64,000 nt of DNA from Boothiomyces macroporosus (lineage: Eukaryota > Chytridiomycota > Chytridiomycetes > Rhizophydiales > Terramycetaceae), in the NCBI GenBank assembly GCA_027604185.1, contig JADGKB010000065.1, forward strand, positions 1 through 64,000, written 5' to 3'. This document shows, piece after piece, positions 43,616 to 54,264 of this stretch (its first letter is position 1; each line of letters starts with the position of its first letter). A program made the translations under genes and the position numbers. The notes beneath the pieces are model-generated. The model was not told the DNA's origin, made no database searches, and worked only from the letters and a program-made list of their open reading frames with translations.

Positions 43616-43684
43616 ACAATGAGTGCGGCATTATAAAATTAACCAATCAAATTACAGTAATATGCATGGAGAAATAGAGGAGGG

Positions 43685-44383
43685 GTGATACGCTTGACAA
43701 TCAAACGTCATCACTTTTTTCAAAAAAACTATTTAAATGCCAAGCACTGGGGTAATAAAACACTAAACAAGACATTTATAAAGTCTAGTATCGGATTGCA
43801 TTCAGCAACCACAGTATACATTGATAACAAATTTTATAGTAAATATAAACCAGTTGTGTCTTCAGGTCTAAATGAGACGTGTCAATCTACTACCATCCCG
43901 TTAAGGAAACCTAGAAAAAAGGAGAAGAGATACTCGCTATTAAAACGCGCTATTCTAAATAGTTTTAATCAAGCGACTGGGTTTGACATGGACCAAGTAG
44001 ATTTTGAAGATAATGATGACTGTCTTGAAGACGATCTTGAAATTAACCAAGAATATGAAATTGATCAAGATAATGAAATTGATTGTTTGTCAATGGATTA
44101 TATTGAGGGGAAAAAGAGAAAGTTTGATGAAGATGACCAGCCTTTGAAGCGACAATGTACAGATACATGTATTGCCAAATACATGTCGAATACAATCATG
44201 AAATACCTGAACCATTGTGAATACCCTATCAATGAAGATTACGATTCTGGTAATTGTACAGTCTTTTCTATTCATGATAACGCTACTTTTCTACAAAATT
44301 ACTATGGGTATCCGCCTTCGATATTCCAATATGATGCTTCCAATATAGCTGAATATCCCAACGTGAAAGCCAATGTAAAATAA
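43685..44383 (+). CDS. Acidic nuclear-type protein of unknown function (complete copy)
   Basis: An open frame of 232 codons with no family I recognise. The N-terminal 90 residues are basic (PRKKEKR). Residues about 105-140 are strongly acidic (DFEDNDDCLEDDLE). A bipartite nuclear-localisation-like segment, KKRKFDEDDQPLKRQ, lies at about 140-155, and the C-terminal third is rich in Tyr, Asn and Ile. The first in-frame ATG is at about codon 101, so the coordinates begin at a GTG; the true start is probably on a short upstream exon I could not place. The last 321 bp lie outside the duplication, so this is the only intact copy. The stop is 25 bp from the convergent neighbour. Confidence 0.6.
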   Translation: MIRLTIKRHHFFQKNYLNAKHWGNKTLNKTFIKSSIGLHSATTVYIDNKFYSKYKPVVSSGLNETCQSTTIPLRKPRKKEKRYSLLKRAILNSFNQATGFDMDQVDFEDNDDCLEDDLEINQEYEIDQDNEIDCLSMDYIEGKKRKFDEDDQPLKRQCTDTCIAKYMSNTIMKYLNHCEYPINEDYDSGNCTVFSIHDNATFLQNYYGYPPSIFQYDASNIAEYPNVKANVK

Positions 44384-44408
44384 AGAAAATGTAATATTAT
44401 ATTGTACA

Positions 44409-45425
44409 TTAAGGTAATTGCCATTTGTATAGCAATGCAGGGTCGTATTTTGCTATCATTGTTACTAGCTCTACAGGCAAATTCTCCCAAAACGATCCTT
44501 TGAATGCCTCTAGTAACAGCAAAGTCTTGAATTTGATTCTGGTCTTTACTGACAGGTTAATTGGAAAATCTTCCTCTTTTGCATTGAGCATTAAGCCCAT
44601 AAACATCTCTGCTTGTAGATTATGTGAATAGTGTAATTTGATATTTGGTGTGTGACATTCTTCGAATCCATCATTTACACCCTCATTAGGACTGCCTATT
44701 GATTCTAAAGCGCTTTCTTCTATTAAAGGTGGTGCCTGATCAGACTTTAGTTTAATATGATTAGGCTTTAGAATGGTAATAGTTTGTACCCCTTTGTTAT
44801 CCATTGGTTCTAGCAATACTGGATATGGCTGAAATTGTGTCCGTATCAGATCAGAAATACAAGTTATAAAGGTTGCTCCTCTATCAGCGTATGTCACAAA
44901 TAGAGGCTCGCATGTATTTCGGTGTCGTATTGAAAAAAATATATCGTTCTGTGATTCGCTTCCAGCATTAAACTGCATCCGCATTGGTATTATTGTTTGA
45001 TCCGCTGACAGCAAGTCAAAATCCATAATCGCATCAATTGGAAATATATAACCGCCGTTTTCAAACAAATGATCAGGCTGTATTAGAGGATCAAACGGTA
45101 GCAGTTCCGGTGAGAATTCTTCTACTTTGTCAACCAGTGACGCTGAATGATGTACAGGTTGGTATTTCACCAGTCTAAGCATAGGATATAATTTCTGGAA
45201 AGAGTCAGAGGGTGGACTGCCGAATATATATTTCTTTACCGCTTTCACAAAATAATCCTTGTTCTGTTTGAATTTCTTGTCCAAGTACGTTGGCGGTATA
45301 TACTCATCGTATGTTGCTGGCCATTGAAAGTCGATTGTTCGAGCTGTTTCCACTTTGCTGGTCTTGCACCACTCACAATCGCATGAGAGCAAATCCAATT
45401 TAATTGGGTTTATGAGACTGTCCAT
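44409..45425 (-). CDS. F-box-like protein of unknown function
   Basis: A single exon of 338 residues from the ATG at 45425; the frame stays open to another ATG at 45512, whose extra 29 residues look less protein-like. The N-terminus has a Cys cluster (CDCEWC). The middle is mixed with no motif I know. The C-terminus, FWENLPVELVTMIAKYDP, resembles an F-box helix (LPxELxxxI), unusual at the end of a protein. If it is an F-box, the protein could be a substrate adaptor of an SCF ubiquitin ligase. That call is weak. Confidence 0.6.
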   Translation of the reverse strand: MDSLINPIKLDLLSCDCEWCKTSKVETARTIDFQWPATYDEYIPPTYLDKKFKQNKDYFVKAVKKYIFGSPPSDSFQKLYPMLRLVKYQPVHHSASLVDKVEEFSPELLPFDPLIQPDHLFENGGYIFPIDAIMDFDLLSADQTIIPMRMQFNAGSESQNDIFFSIRHRNTCEPLFVTYADRGATFITCISDLIRTQFQPYPVLLEPMDNKGVQTITILKPNHIKLKSDQAPPLIEESALESIGSPNEGVNDGFEECHTPNIKLHYSHNLQAEMFMGLMLNAKEEDFPINLSVKTRIKFKTLLLLEAFKGSFWENLPVELVTMIAKYDPALLYKWQLP

Positions 45426-45741
45426 TGAAAAATTATGAAAAAATGCCTTTTGAAATTTGTTAAAGACAGTGCCGAAAATGGAAGAGAAGGTAACACAGCC
45501 AGAGGGGTCCAAGGAATTCCTGGTTGATTAAAGAGATTTTTCTTTGATTCATTATGGTATATGCAAGTCTCTATTCTCTGTTCTATTGAATGTGGATCTT
45601 GGCTTGGTGTTTCATCCCAAGGACGGAGCGCCAATCCAAGTCTACAGGGAAAAGCTTTTACTTTCCTTGGTCTGCTTACATGTATTAATCCTCATGCAAG
45701 AATCTGGGCATTTCCGAGTCGGATAATTTTCGTTTCCCAAA
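45426..45741. other. Intergenic, divergent spacer
   Basis: About 315 bp between the F-box-like gene and the double methyltransferase. It should hold both promoters. I see no RNA gene or defensible motif. Confidence 0.35.
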
Positions 45742-47275
45742 ATGAATCTCGAACCGGACGTTAGCTTTATCCAATCCTATTGCAAGATTGACAAAGAAGA
45801 AGCGAATAAGCGGGTGCAAGATACTATCAAGAAAGTAGAAGAAACCTTGCATGTGTATGGATGTGTTCGCGCAGGGCTATTTGGTAAAGCATTCATTCAT
45901 TTGCATCCAAAGTACCAAGACGTATCAGCTAGATTCACTAACCCAGACTTTAAACTGCTTGAATTAGGCTGTTGCTTTGGAACCGATATCCGAAAGATGA
46001 TATCCGATGGATTGCGACAAGAGAGCATCACTGTCTCGGATTTGACGGACGGGTATTGGAACGTTGGGGCTAACGTGCTATTCAAAGATAACTTGAATGT
46101 AAAAGCTGTGTTTACCGATTTTGCTGTAGATCCTGTCGTTGGTTTAGAACCGGGGTTTGATGTAATTTCAGCACAAGCCGTTCTACACGTCTTGTCTAAA
46201 CCGCAAGTAGAGACCTTCCTAAAGAATTGCTTCAACTATTTGTACAAGGACGGCATCTTATTTGGGACTTGTGGTGGTAGCGACGTTGCAAAAGAATGGG
46301 AAGAGCAGACTCCAACTAAAGGCCTTGAAGGAAGAGTTGCTACCAACCGCTATTTACATAGTGTGGAATCATTAACCGAACTGTTAACTGTGATTGGATT
46401 CCAGGATGTTCAAGTTACCATTGTCCCCCCCGATTTCTTGTTTAAACATGTTCCTGGTACTCCAACTAATTGCTTATTTGCCTATTCTTGCCGAAAGGGA
46501 GAATTTAAACCTGACGTTTCTTTTATAAAAGAGTACTGCAAGATTGATGAGAAAGAAGCAACAAAGAGGATATTGGATACAATAAGAGTTATCGAAGAGA
46601 GCCATCATGGTATGATTCGCTAATTTAGTATACAAATGTATTCAAATGGGAATGTTTGGGAGAACAATCATTCACCTGCATCCCCAATATCCTGAAATCA
46701 AAGTGAATTTCGTTAAACCAAACTTTAAACTATTAGAGTTGGGGTGCTGCTTTGGAACAGATGCTAGAAAGATGATCAGCGACGGATTAAATCCTTCTTC
46801 AATTACTGTATCGGATTTGACTGACGTTTATTGGCAAACTGGAAAGGCTGTTCTTTTCAAGGACAATCTAAATGTCAAGGCTGTATTTACTGATTTTGCT
46901 ACTGAATCACCAGTAGGATTGGAACCAGGGTTTAGTGCGATTTCAGCTCAATTGATCCTGCACGTCCTTTCCAAGGACCAATGCCAACACTTTTTATCCA
47001 ATTGCTTCAAATATTTAGTATCTGGGGGCATGCTATTTGGTACATGCGTTGGTTCCGCAACTGAACCTCACTTGTGGGGCAAAACCCCAACTAAAGGGCT
47101 AAATGGAAGACAAGAGCACGAACGATTCTTGCACAATAAGGAGTCTCTGACCCAGTTGCTTGAGTCTTTTGGGTTCAAAGTAAAAGTTGGTACTTTGGAG
47201 AGTTGGGTACGTAGTGGCAGTCAACCAAACACAAGACAAGTTCAGCACCTTTATTTCTTTGCTGTCAAACCGTGA
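45742..47275 (+). CDS. Tandem double class-I SAM methyltransferase
   Basis: A 19-nt intron (46610-46628) joins two frames into one 504-residue protein. Each half (about 1-254 and 255-504) is a complete class-I methyltransferase of the same subfamily. Both begin with PDVSFI..YCKID and contain FIHLHP or IIHLHP, then motif I LLELGCCFGTD, then DLTD, and a late FGTC. The halves are alike along their whole length, so the gene arose by internal duplication and fusion. Related proteins are small-molecule methyltransferases; the substrate cannot be read. The intron falls in the second half at the point that matches residues HVY in the first half, and splicing restores the homology exactly. Confidence 0.85.
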
Positions 47276-47455
47276 TTTGGGAATAAAGCACTTTTTTGGT
47301 AATCCATTCATTTAATATTGGTACTAGTACTAGTTTATTCATGTACAACCATTTGAAATGCCAGACTAAATTGATGAAACAGCAATTACACAAAATGCCT
47401 AAAGAAAAAAACACTTGCAAAGAAACCAATCTCTGGTAAACAAATGAAAATGATA

Positions 47456-48440
47456 TTAATCTTTAGTGAATAAATTTGGAAGCAAGATAGCAGACCCGTC
47501 AACTACTTTGAATGCTGGATCAAAGAACCCAGCATATTCACTTGAATCGTCCATATATGGTCTTGTACGTCTGCCTTTCAAAATTTCATCGACTGAGGAT
47601 CCAAAATCAATGTATCTGTTGAATTTGTTGAGCCCCCACATTCTGTGAACTGCAATGTTACTCAGAGGTCCACAGGAGAGAACAAAGAGTGTATTAGTGT
47701 ACTTAGCTGCCAAATGGTCCCAAGTCTTTTTAATCGATTTGTGATTCGTTTCGTACCATTGAAGCCCTTCATCAGGACATTCAACGTACTCTTTCATTGT
47801 GGTAAAGGTGCTAGCATGAAGCCTGCTTTCTTTGCTAGCAAAAAGCACTACATCTCCTGCATCTCCATTTTGAATCATTTCAAGTAGTTTTCTAGTTCTC
47901 TTGTAATTGGAATTTACAAACAAATTGGCATACGTTACATAATTCAAGCTTTGTTGAGTAAGGTTCAAATAAGTGTTTAGTGATTCGACATTTTCATTTG
48001 CAGGAAACCCGTCTATGATTAGAAAGAAAATTACAATACAATGGTTCTCCATAGTGGCCACTCAATGTACGACTCAGGTCTTTTGCCAAGACCGAATCAT
48101 CACCACCATTGTATTTCCAGTTATCTTGTTCAGCGACAAGGGGTTGCTTTTGAATGACAGCGAGTTCACCATCACCGTACCGCATTATTCCCAAACCAGC
48201 ATGCTTGTCCAGAATCTGTTTTCCAATAAGCTGATGTTAGTTACCAAGTACTGTAAAGTCAAAGTCAAATGGCCCAACTATTTTTCGTTCATAGAAACTG
48301 TGAACTGCAAATTCCTTTTGTTCAACAATTTCTGGTGGCATTGCAAAAGTATTGACGCATAATAATAAAAGCGAAGTGATTGCGATCGCTAATACGATTG
48401 TTAGTTTTGGAATGGCGAATACTTTCATTTTAGTACCCAT
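47456..48440 (-). CDS. Golgi-type GT-D fold glycosyltransferase (type II membrane)
   Basis: Three exons (introns 48231-48251 and 48013-48034; 21 and 22 nt) give 313 residues. A short basic N-terminus and one membrane span (residues about 13-34, LTIVLAIAITSLLLLC) make a type II topology. The catalytic region begins GKQILDKHAGLGIMRYGDGE, the RYGDGE segment being the hallmark of the GT-D/DUF1792 glycosyltransferase fold known mainly from bacteria. Later YYGFPANEN and LFVLSCGPLSN fit that family. It probably adds a sugar to a glycan in the Golgi. The two exon joins are strongly supported because they restore the family pattern. Confidence 0.72.
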
Positions 48441-49031
48441 GTTCTATTATTTTTTTGAAAAGTTTCAGAGGGCGCTATTTAAAGCTTTACTTGACCGCAG
48501 AGGTCCCACGTAAAGCAATCCTAAAATAGATTCATCTTTTTGTGTTCCTAATTCTTTGTGACAATTGTCTCAAGTCTGATTGGATAGGAATTGGTATCAA
48601 CCGCACTGCATTACTCTAATATCTTTAGAGGCCAGTTTGCATTTCCATTGTGCAGGTGCCTCGTTTTTTTTCCTTCAAGCTGAAATCGTGAGGCCGAAAC
48701 AATTTCGGAATTTCTTTTTTGAAACATTTCTGGTCGCTAATACACTGGGATCGTAGCGAAGATTGTTGGTAATATTGAGCGACTGCCTTACCGAAAGAAT
48801 CTGGCTTTTTTATCCATCCCGCGATATTTCGACCGCGCAGATTTTCTAGCGGAATTCATGAAACAATCTGAAACCCAACTTCATTTCCTATTTAGTTGAA
48901 AATAGCCCTAGTGTAAAGCAATTGACAGACTATCTTATTAGCCGTATGAAAACTTCAAAGATGGACTCTGTCAAGCGTGAAACTGCGAGATTCATGAAAC
49001 AACATTTCTTTATGTCAAATACTCGAATTTA
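48441..49031. other. Intergenic spacer with an unexplained open frame
   Basis: About 590 bp. No tRNA or known ncRNA pattern is seen. ATTCATGAAACAA occurs twice (near 48854 and 48991). On the plus strand a frame is open from 48862 to a stop at 49080 (72 codons, SYLVENSPSVKQLTDYLI, then KRETARFMKQHFF). It is protein-like but has no ATG near its beginning, and its end is antisense to the last Exo84 exon. Confidence 0.3.
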
Positions 49032-51842
49032 TTACTTTTTGAAAATGGTATTGATAGCGTACAAGACGCGCTCATCATAAAACTCTCCCGTCTGCATTAG
49101 CTGCATTTACCTTTAAGGGAGTCGCCAAATCCTTATTTTGCTGAAAGTATAACCGCAAAGCTCTTTCACAAAGCGAATTTGCCAACTCATTCGACTCATC
49201 AGTAATTTCATTCTCGAATACTTTGAGTAGGAAATTGATATCCAGGACAAACATTTGCACTCCTCCAAATCCAAATTTCCTCTTTTTCCATCCAAGTTCT
49301 TGTTAAGTCAAATCTACCATTCAAATCAATGTCCATCAATGTATCTCTGATTAATTTCTCCACCAGTTTGTTTGGTTGGACGAATGAAGGACACGTGTGG
49401 ACTACCTTTAACATTTTACAATAGGAAATCATAGTTTCAGACGGAATAACTGAATCGAGCAATTGTGCATTGGCAGCGTAATCCATCTTTACAAAGTTGT
49501 ACTTTTCTTTAAGAAGTAGTGCCAATATTTGTTTCAAGCACCTAGTTTAAAGCGACAGCCTACATATTCTTGATTTTTACCAATGTATCTAGATCAATAA
49601 TAGGTTACCTTGCATGTCAGTCTGCAGAGAATCTAGTTCTGGAATAGTTCTGTCAAATCTTTCCATTAATTGGGCTTTGGTGATTGGATACACATGGTCA
49701 GCAATAAATTGTGAGTTGACCAAAATCTTTAGGTATTGCTCAATGGTAAACAAGTTTTCCGATTGCACGAGTAATCCATCAATAAATGTCTTGAAAAACT
49801 TTCCTAGTGCAGTAACTATAGTATTGTACAATGAGAAATTCAGTAAAAATCCAATGTCTGAGCCAAAAGAAGTCAAAATAGAGTAGAAATCGTAAGCAGA
49901 TGAACTCATCACCGGTATTTCAACTCCAAAGGTAATATTGGTATCCTGAAAGATTGTATTATCAGTAATTTCCTCAAATGTGTCCCTTTGTACACACTGA
50001 AAGATTGCTTCATCGCATTTTTGTGCATGTGCGTCAATCGCAAACGCCAAATCATCGTTAATCAAATTCTCAAAAATAGTAGACAAGTCCATCCCAATAG
50101 AGTGCATCTGAATTAAAAATATGTACTTCTTGTGCTTTATCAATAGCTGTAATTACACATTCGCTAATCATATGAAAGCTGTGATGTGGTTGAAATACGT
50201 GCTTTCTAAACATTGAAGTGAAAAAGTGCAGCTCCTTTTGTATCCATTTCATGAACCCACTAGCCATTCCAGGATTATGGAAACTGACACTGAACCATTC
50301 ACAGGTGTTTCTGATTAATCGGAAAAACACTTCAGAGTAATCCACAACAAAGGATACGATATCTCCATTAAAGTACAGCTGTCTCAACCGATGACGAATA
50401 GTTACAGATCTTGTGTCTAGATATGCATCTCTAGCTTGGTCTCCCAAACCTAACCGCAGCAATCTTTCAATATCCTGTTGAATCTGACTTTTAGTTGCTG
50501 CTGGGCTGGTTAAATCTAGTGAAATCAGCTTGGCAAGATTATGGGTTTTTTCTTGAATATTTGATCGTAGTATTTTGAGTCTCTGTGTTTCACCTGTACA
50601 CGATGCAAATATTTGACGGGCTTGATTAAAAGCGTGTACCTTTTTCTACATATACTACAGCTTGGTCAAAATCTCTGTGGGCTATGAGTACATCCAGTTC
50701 ATCAGGGATTTCAATCAACCAATGAAAATCTGTATCGCTAAGGCCGTCTGAAGCTACTTTTTTGACAGTTGGCTCTTCTACTTGGTCATCAACTACTGCA
50801 ACACTCTGCATCTTTTTCAAATTCTCCAATTGCTGCTTCTTTTGCGCAACAATTTCGTTGGTCAGTTTAGTAATTGCGTTTAATACCGTTCGTTTTTCTT
50901 GCAGGGTTTCCGCCTTGTACATGAACGTGTCAGTTCCTTTAGTAATCTTGAAAGAGTTTTGTAAATCTCGTTAATGGCAGATACCTGGCGAGTCTTTCAT
51001 ATCAATGAATCCAATTTCCGTAATGTTGAACACTTTGTCCACTGTCAGTCTATTTTTCCCAGATAAGACATTCTTTTTCCAGCAGCAGATTATCAAAGAA
51101 TCTGTAAATACGTGAATGTACACAGAATCTTTGGCTTTAAAAGTGTTTGGGTTAATTTCAGATATTCTAGTAGATGTGCCGTTGTGAATGACAAACCTGC
51201 TTGGCGATTCAGGCAAGCTTTTGCTCAAGCCATCAATATCCCTGTATAAAGCCTTCATTTGTTCGATTTTCATTTCAAGCTCAGCTTCTTCTCGCGCTCT
51301 CTGTTTGTTCAACTCATCTTGCGATGGCTCTTCTGTATGAGTAACGGTAGAGTAAGCACCAGAGTACTGCTTGAATTTCTGTCGTATTTCCGCAACTTCA
51401 TTGAGTATACCTCGAACTGCAATCATATCACCTAAATGAAAACAAAGAAACCTTCCAGCTTTGATATTTCCTTTGATATAATAACAAACTCATTGTAATT
51501 TTTGTACACGTTTTTCTGTAGCTGCCCAGAAGTAGAATCTTTGGCATCCGCAAGCGACAAATGCAGTTGCTGTACTGCATCTTCATTTGGCAGCTTTTGT
51601 AATAAGGTTCTGACATCTAGGTTACGTTATAGTTTACAAACTTCCACATCAAAAGAATCATCTCCAAGTCTGGACAATTCAAATGTAGGGATGGATAAGC
51701 TCGATGAGGTTGGAGTTAGAACGGAAGGCGTCATTACATTTACAGGAGCTTTCATTTTACCTCCAATATTGCCAGCTAAGCCTTTCTTTTTGTCTAACGC
51801 TGGAGAATTTACTTCATGCCGCACTGCTGATGGTCTGCTCAT
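49032..51842 (-). CDS. EXO84: Exo84, exocyst complex subunit
   Basis: Ten exons and nine introns of 18-22 nt give 877 residues. The N-terminus is disordered. Residues 68-130 match the Exo84 helical start (VRTLLQKLPN, then YKNYNEFVIISKEISKLEG). A PH-like domain follows (FVIHNGTSTRISEI, then VYIHVFTDSLIICCW), and the C-terminal half is the helical Exo84_C region ending FGGVQMFVLDINFLL. The exocyst tethers secretory vesicles to the plasma membrane. The intron at 50967-50984 is only 18 nt and one exon (49564-49588) only 25 nt. ACGCGT lies at 51848-51853, 6 bp before the ATG. Confidence 0.85.
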
Positions 51843-51898
51843 TTGAGACGCGTAGGTTAAAAATTAAACTCTGTCAAATTTGTTTGCCAAAGAGGGAA

Positions 51899-52240
51899 TT
51901 ATATTATATTTGCAATTTTAAACAGCGGATGATTTACGATCTGTGCTATAATATGGTAATTTTCATGTCCGCAAGCAGCCCTTAGCAACACGTTGTTGTC
52001 AAATGAAGGGTAAAACAGGCTGTTTTTCAAGATGGGTACTAAGGTAGGACTTGGAATTGCTAAAAGGTAGAGCTTGCTTGCGCATTGAAATTCCAAACAT
52101 ATTTTTAAAGGCAAGTGACTGGCGATGATTTCCAGCTCGTTTCTGATCCTGTCCAGCATTATTGGAGTGGTGTACTGTCTCCTTTTATGACAGAGTCGAG
52201 TCACCTGATTATGTAGTGTCAAAGAATATTTTACATTCAT
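51899..52240 (-). CDS. Small protein, possible ankyrin-type end
   Basis: An open frame of 113 codons lying between epsin and Exo84 on the same strand. The first 75 residues are helical (ELEIIASHLPLKICLEF). The C-terminus DNNVLLRAACGHENYHIIAQIV resembles the start of an ankyrin repeat but stops after one unit. It could be a truncated ankyrin protein or a small gene. Spacing is tight on both sides (57 bp to the Exo84 start; 5 bp from the epsin stop). Confidence 0.45.
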   Translation of the reverse strand: MNVKYSLTLHNQVTRLCHKRRQYTTPIMLDRIRNELEIIASHLPLKICLEFQCASKLYLLAIPSPTLVPILKNSLFYPSFDNNVLLRAACGHENYHIIAQIVNHPLFKIANII

Positions 52241-52245
52241 CTTTA

Positions 52246-54042
52246 TTAGAAAAATGGAGATTGGCCAAACGGATTAGCTTGTTGCTGTTGGAAGGGATTA
52301 GGGTTTTGTTGCTGTGTGATTTGTTGTCCCATTTGATTCATTCCAAGCGGCGTTTGTCCCATATTTTGCATTTGGTTCTGGAAGGGATTACCTTGACTAT
52401 TACCAGTCAATGAAGGTGTCATGAAGGATCCTGTATTTGTAGGCTGCATTGGGGTAAACCCTGACAGTTCTGACAAAGTAGGTTTTGGCTTTTGCGGTTC
52501 CCATTGATAATGATTGGTATTAGTAGAAGAAAATGGATTCTTTGGAGCAGCAGTTGAAGACTTTGAAGTGAGACTGGATGCATCCAAATTGAATAGTTGC
52601 TTATTTTGCTGCTGCGGTGATTGGTTTTGCGAGAATTGGGTTTGGCTGCTGTTGCTTTGAGAGAATCCACCAAATCCACCCATTTGATTTCCAGATTGGC
52701 CAGTTTGGTTTTGAGGCATCGAACCAAATCCGCTCATTTGATTTCCAGTTTGGTTTTGAGTCATTCCGAATGGATTCGAAGAACCAGTATTTCCAACAAA
52801 TTGCTGTGTATTAGGACCAACAGGATTAGTCTGCACTTTGGCAATCGCAGCAAATGGATCCAAAATAGCACTAGAGTTAATCAAGATTACTTTGGATTTG
52901 AAGATAGGTCTACTTCTTTCTGGGGTGCTGGCTTTTGCACAGGAGGAGGAGCAGGTGCTGCAAATGGATTATGAGGTGCACTAGCGTTATTTTGCTGCAT
53001 ATTTCCAAATGGATTCTGCTGCATCATCTGTTGCATTTGTTGCTGTTGGAGTTGCTCATTGTACAAGCGTTGCTGTTCCTGCATCAAAAACTGCTGTTGC
53101 ATCTGCTGCTGCATAAACATTTGCTGCTGCTGTTGTTGCTGTAATAACTGCTGTTGTTGCTGGAAAGGGTCAAATCCTCCAAAAGCACCAAATGGATCTT
53201 GTTGCTGAATGGGAGCTGGTTGTTCCAAACTGCCAAAGAAATCTATGATGTCGTCCTTTTTTCTACCATTAATAATATCTACCCCTTAGGAGAGACAAAA
53301 GAGTCACCAGTGTTGTTCATTTGCATTCTTCTTCGTTCCAAAGCTTCCTTTTCGCTCAATTCAATAGCCCTTTGCAAATCAGCTTCTTCCTGCAATTCCC
53401 TTCTTCTATTTTCATCAATTGCGGCTTGTTCTTTAGAAGCTTCAATGGCGCGACGCAAATCTGCATCTTCTTCATTTGATCGTCTAAACCCAGATTGGTA
53501 GCCCATTCGTTCGTTCAATTGACCTCTTCCCTGACGACGCTCTCTCAACAAAGAATCATCATTCAATAAAAGAATCAATTCTTTGACAATATTACGGACT
53601 GGATTAAAATAGAATACCATTTGCGCCTTGATCTCTCCCCTCCTCGTCAACGTACTGATACTCTTTCAATGTTTTGATGACATGGAGATTATCTTTAGCA
53701 TGCTGTATAGTCATCTCGCTTCCATTTTCCAACAAATATTTCAGAACCGTTAGTGCTTTGAAAACATGTCTCCAATTCTTACCCGAGTCGTTCATTCGCT
53801 TATCCAATACATGCATAATCACTACAAAATCTCGTCTACATTAATCTCGATTACTCATTGTAACTGTACTGACAAATCTCTTGTAACAACGAACCGGATG
53901 GACCCCACTAGGTTAATAAAAAGTACTGTATCGTTGCAGGTAGCTTGACGCACCTTGAGTTCCAGGTCAGAGTATCCTTTTCCAATAGCTTTACTGCGGT
54001 TAATCAAGAGTACATTGTACGAACGGCACTCTTTAAAGACAT
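52246..54042 (-). CDS. Epsin (ENTH-UIM-NPF endocytic adaptor)
   Basis: Seven exons with introns of 19-20 nt (53994-54013, 53908-53926, 53836-53854, 53599-53617, 53263-53282, 52871-52890) give 559 residues. Joining the first exons restores a full ENTH domain: LKSAVRTIKAIGKGYSDLE, VRQATCNDTWGPS, DKRMNDSGKNWRHVFKAL, then YVDEEGRDQGANVR. Two UIM-like helices follow (DADLRRAIEAS, EADLQRAIELS), then DPF motifs, a long Gln-rich tract and several NPF motifs that bind EH-domain proteins. Epsins bend membrane and recruit ubiquitinated cargo and clathrin at the plasma membrane. The start at 54042 is fixed by the 29-nt first exon. Confidence 0.93.
52990..53165 (-). repeat. Gln-rich CAG/CAA repeat tract within epsin
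   Basis: The minus strand is dominated by CAG and CAA codons broken by Met, Leu and Phe, with Q runs up to seven. Mixed codons suggest it is selected at protein level and is not a pure microsatellite. Confidence 0.8.
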
Positions 54043-54264
54043 TTGGGGAAAATTAACTGGTGCCTTTGAGTTTCTATTCAGCCACAAAATATCCATGCTC
54101 CAAAAACAAAAACTCCGACTGATTAAAATAAAAAGGAAGGGCAATACTAATAAATTCTTATCCGCATCTACTAGCACTACGATATCCTTGTGTTCTCAAG
54201 CTTGAAAAAGGAGGCTTTGTTATCAGCCGATCATCAGATCAAATTTGCGAGTCTTTAGGTTTAT

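Noticed and set aside
45426..45512. Extended N-terminus of the F-box-like gene from the ATG at 45512
   Set aside because: The 29 extra residues are low-complexity Phe/Ser/Lys and the ATG at 45425 gives a more natural start, though it cannot be excluded.
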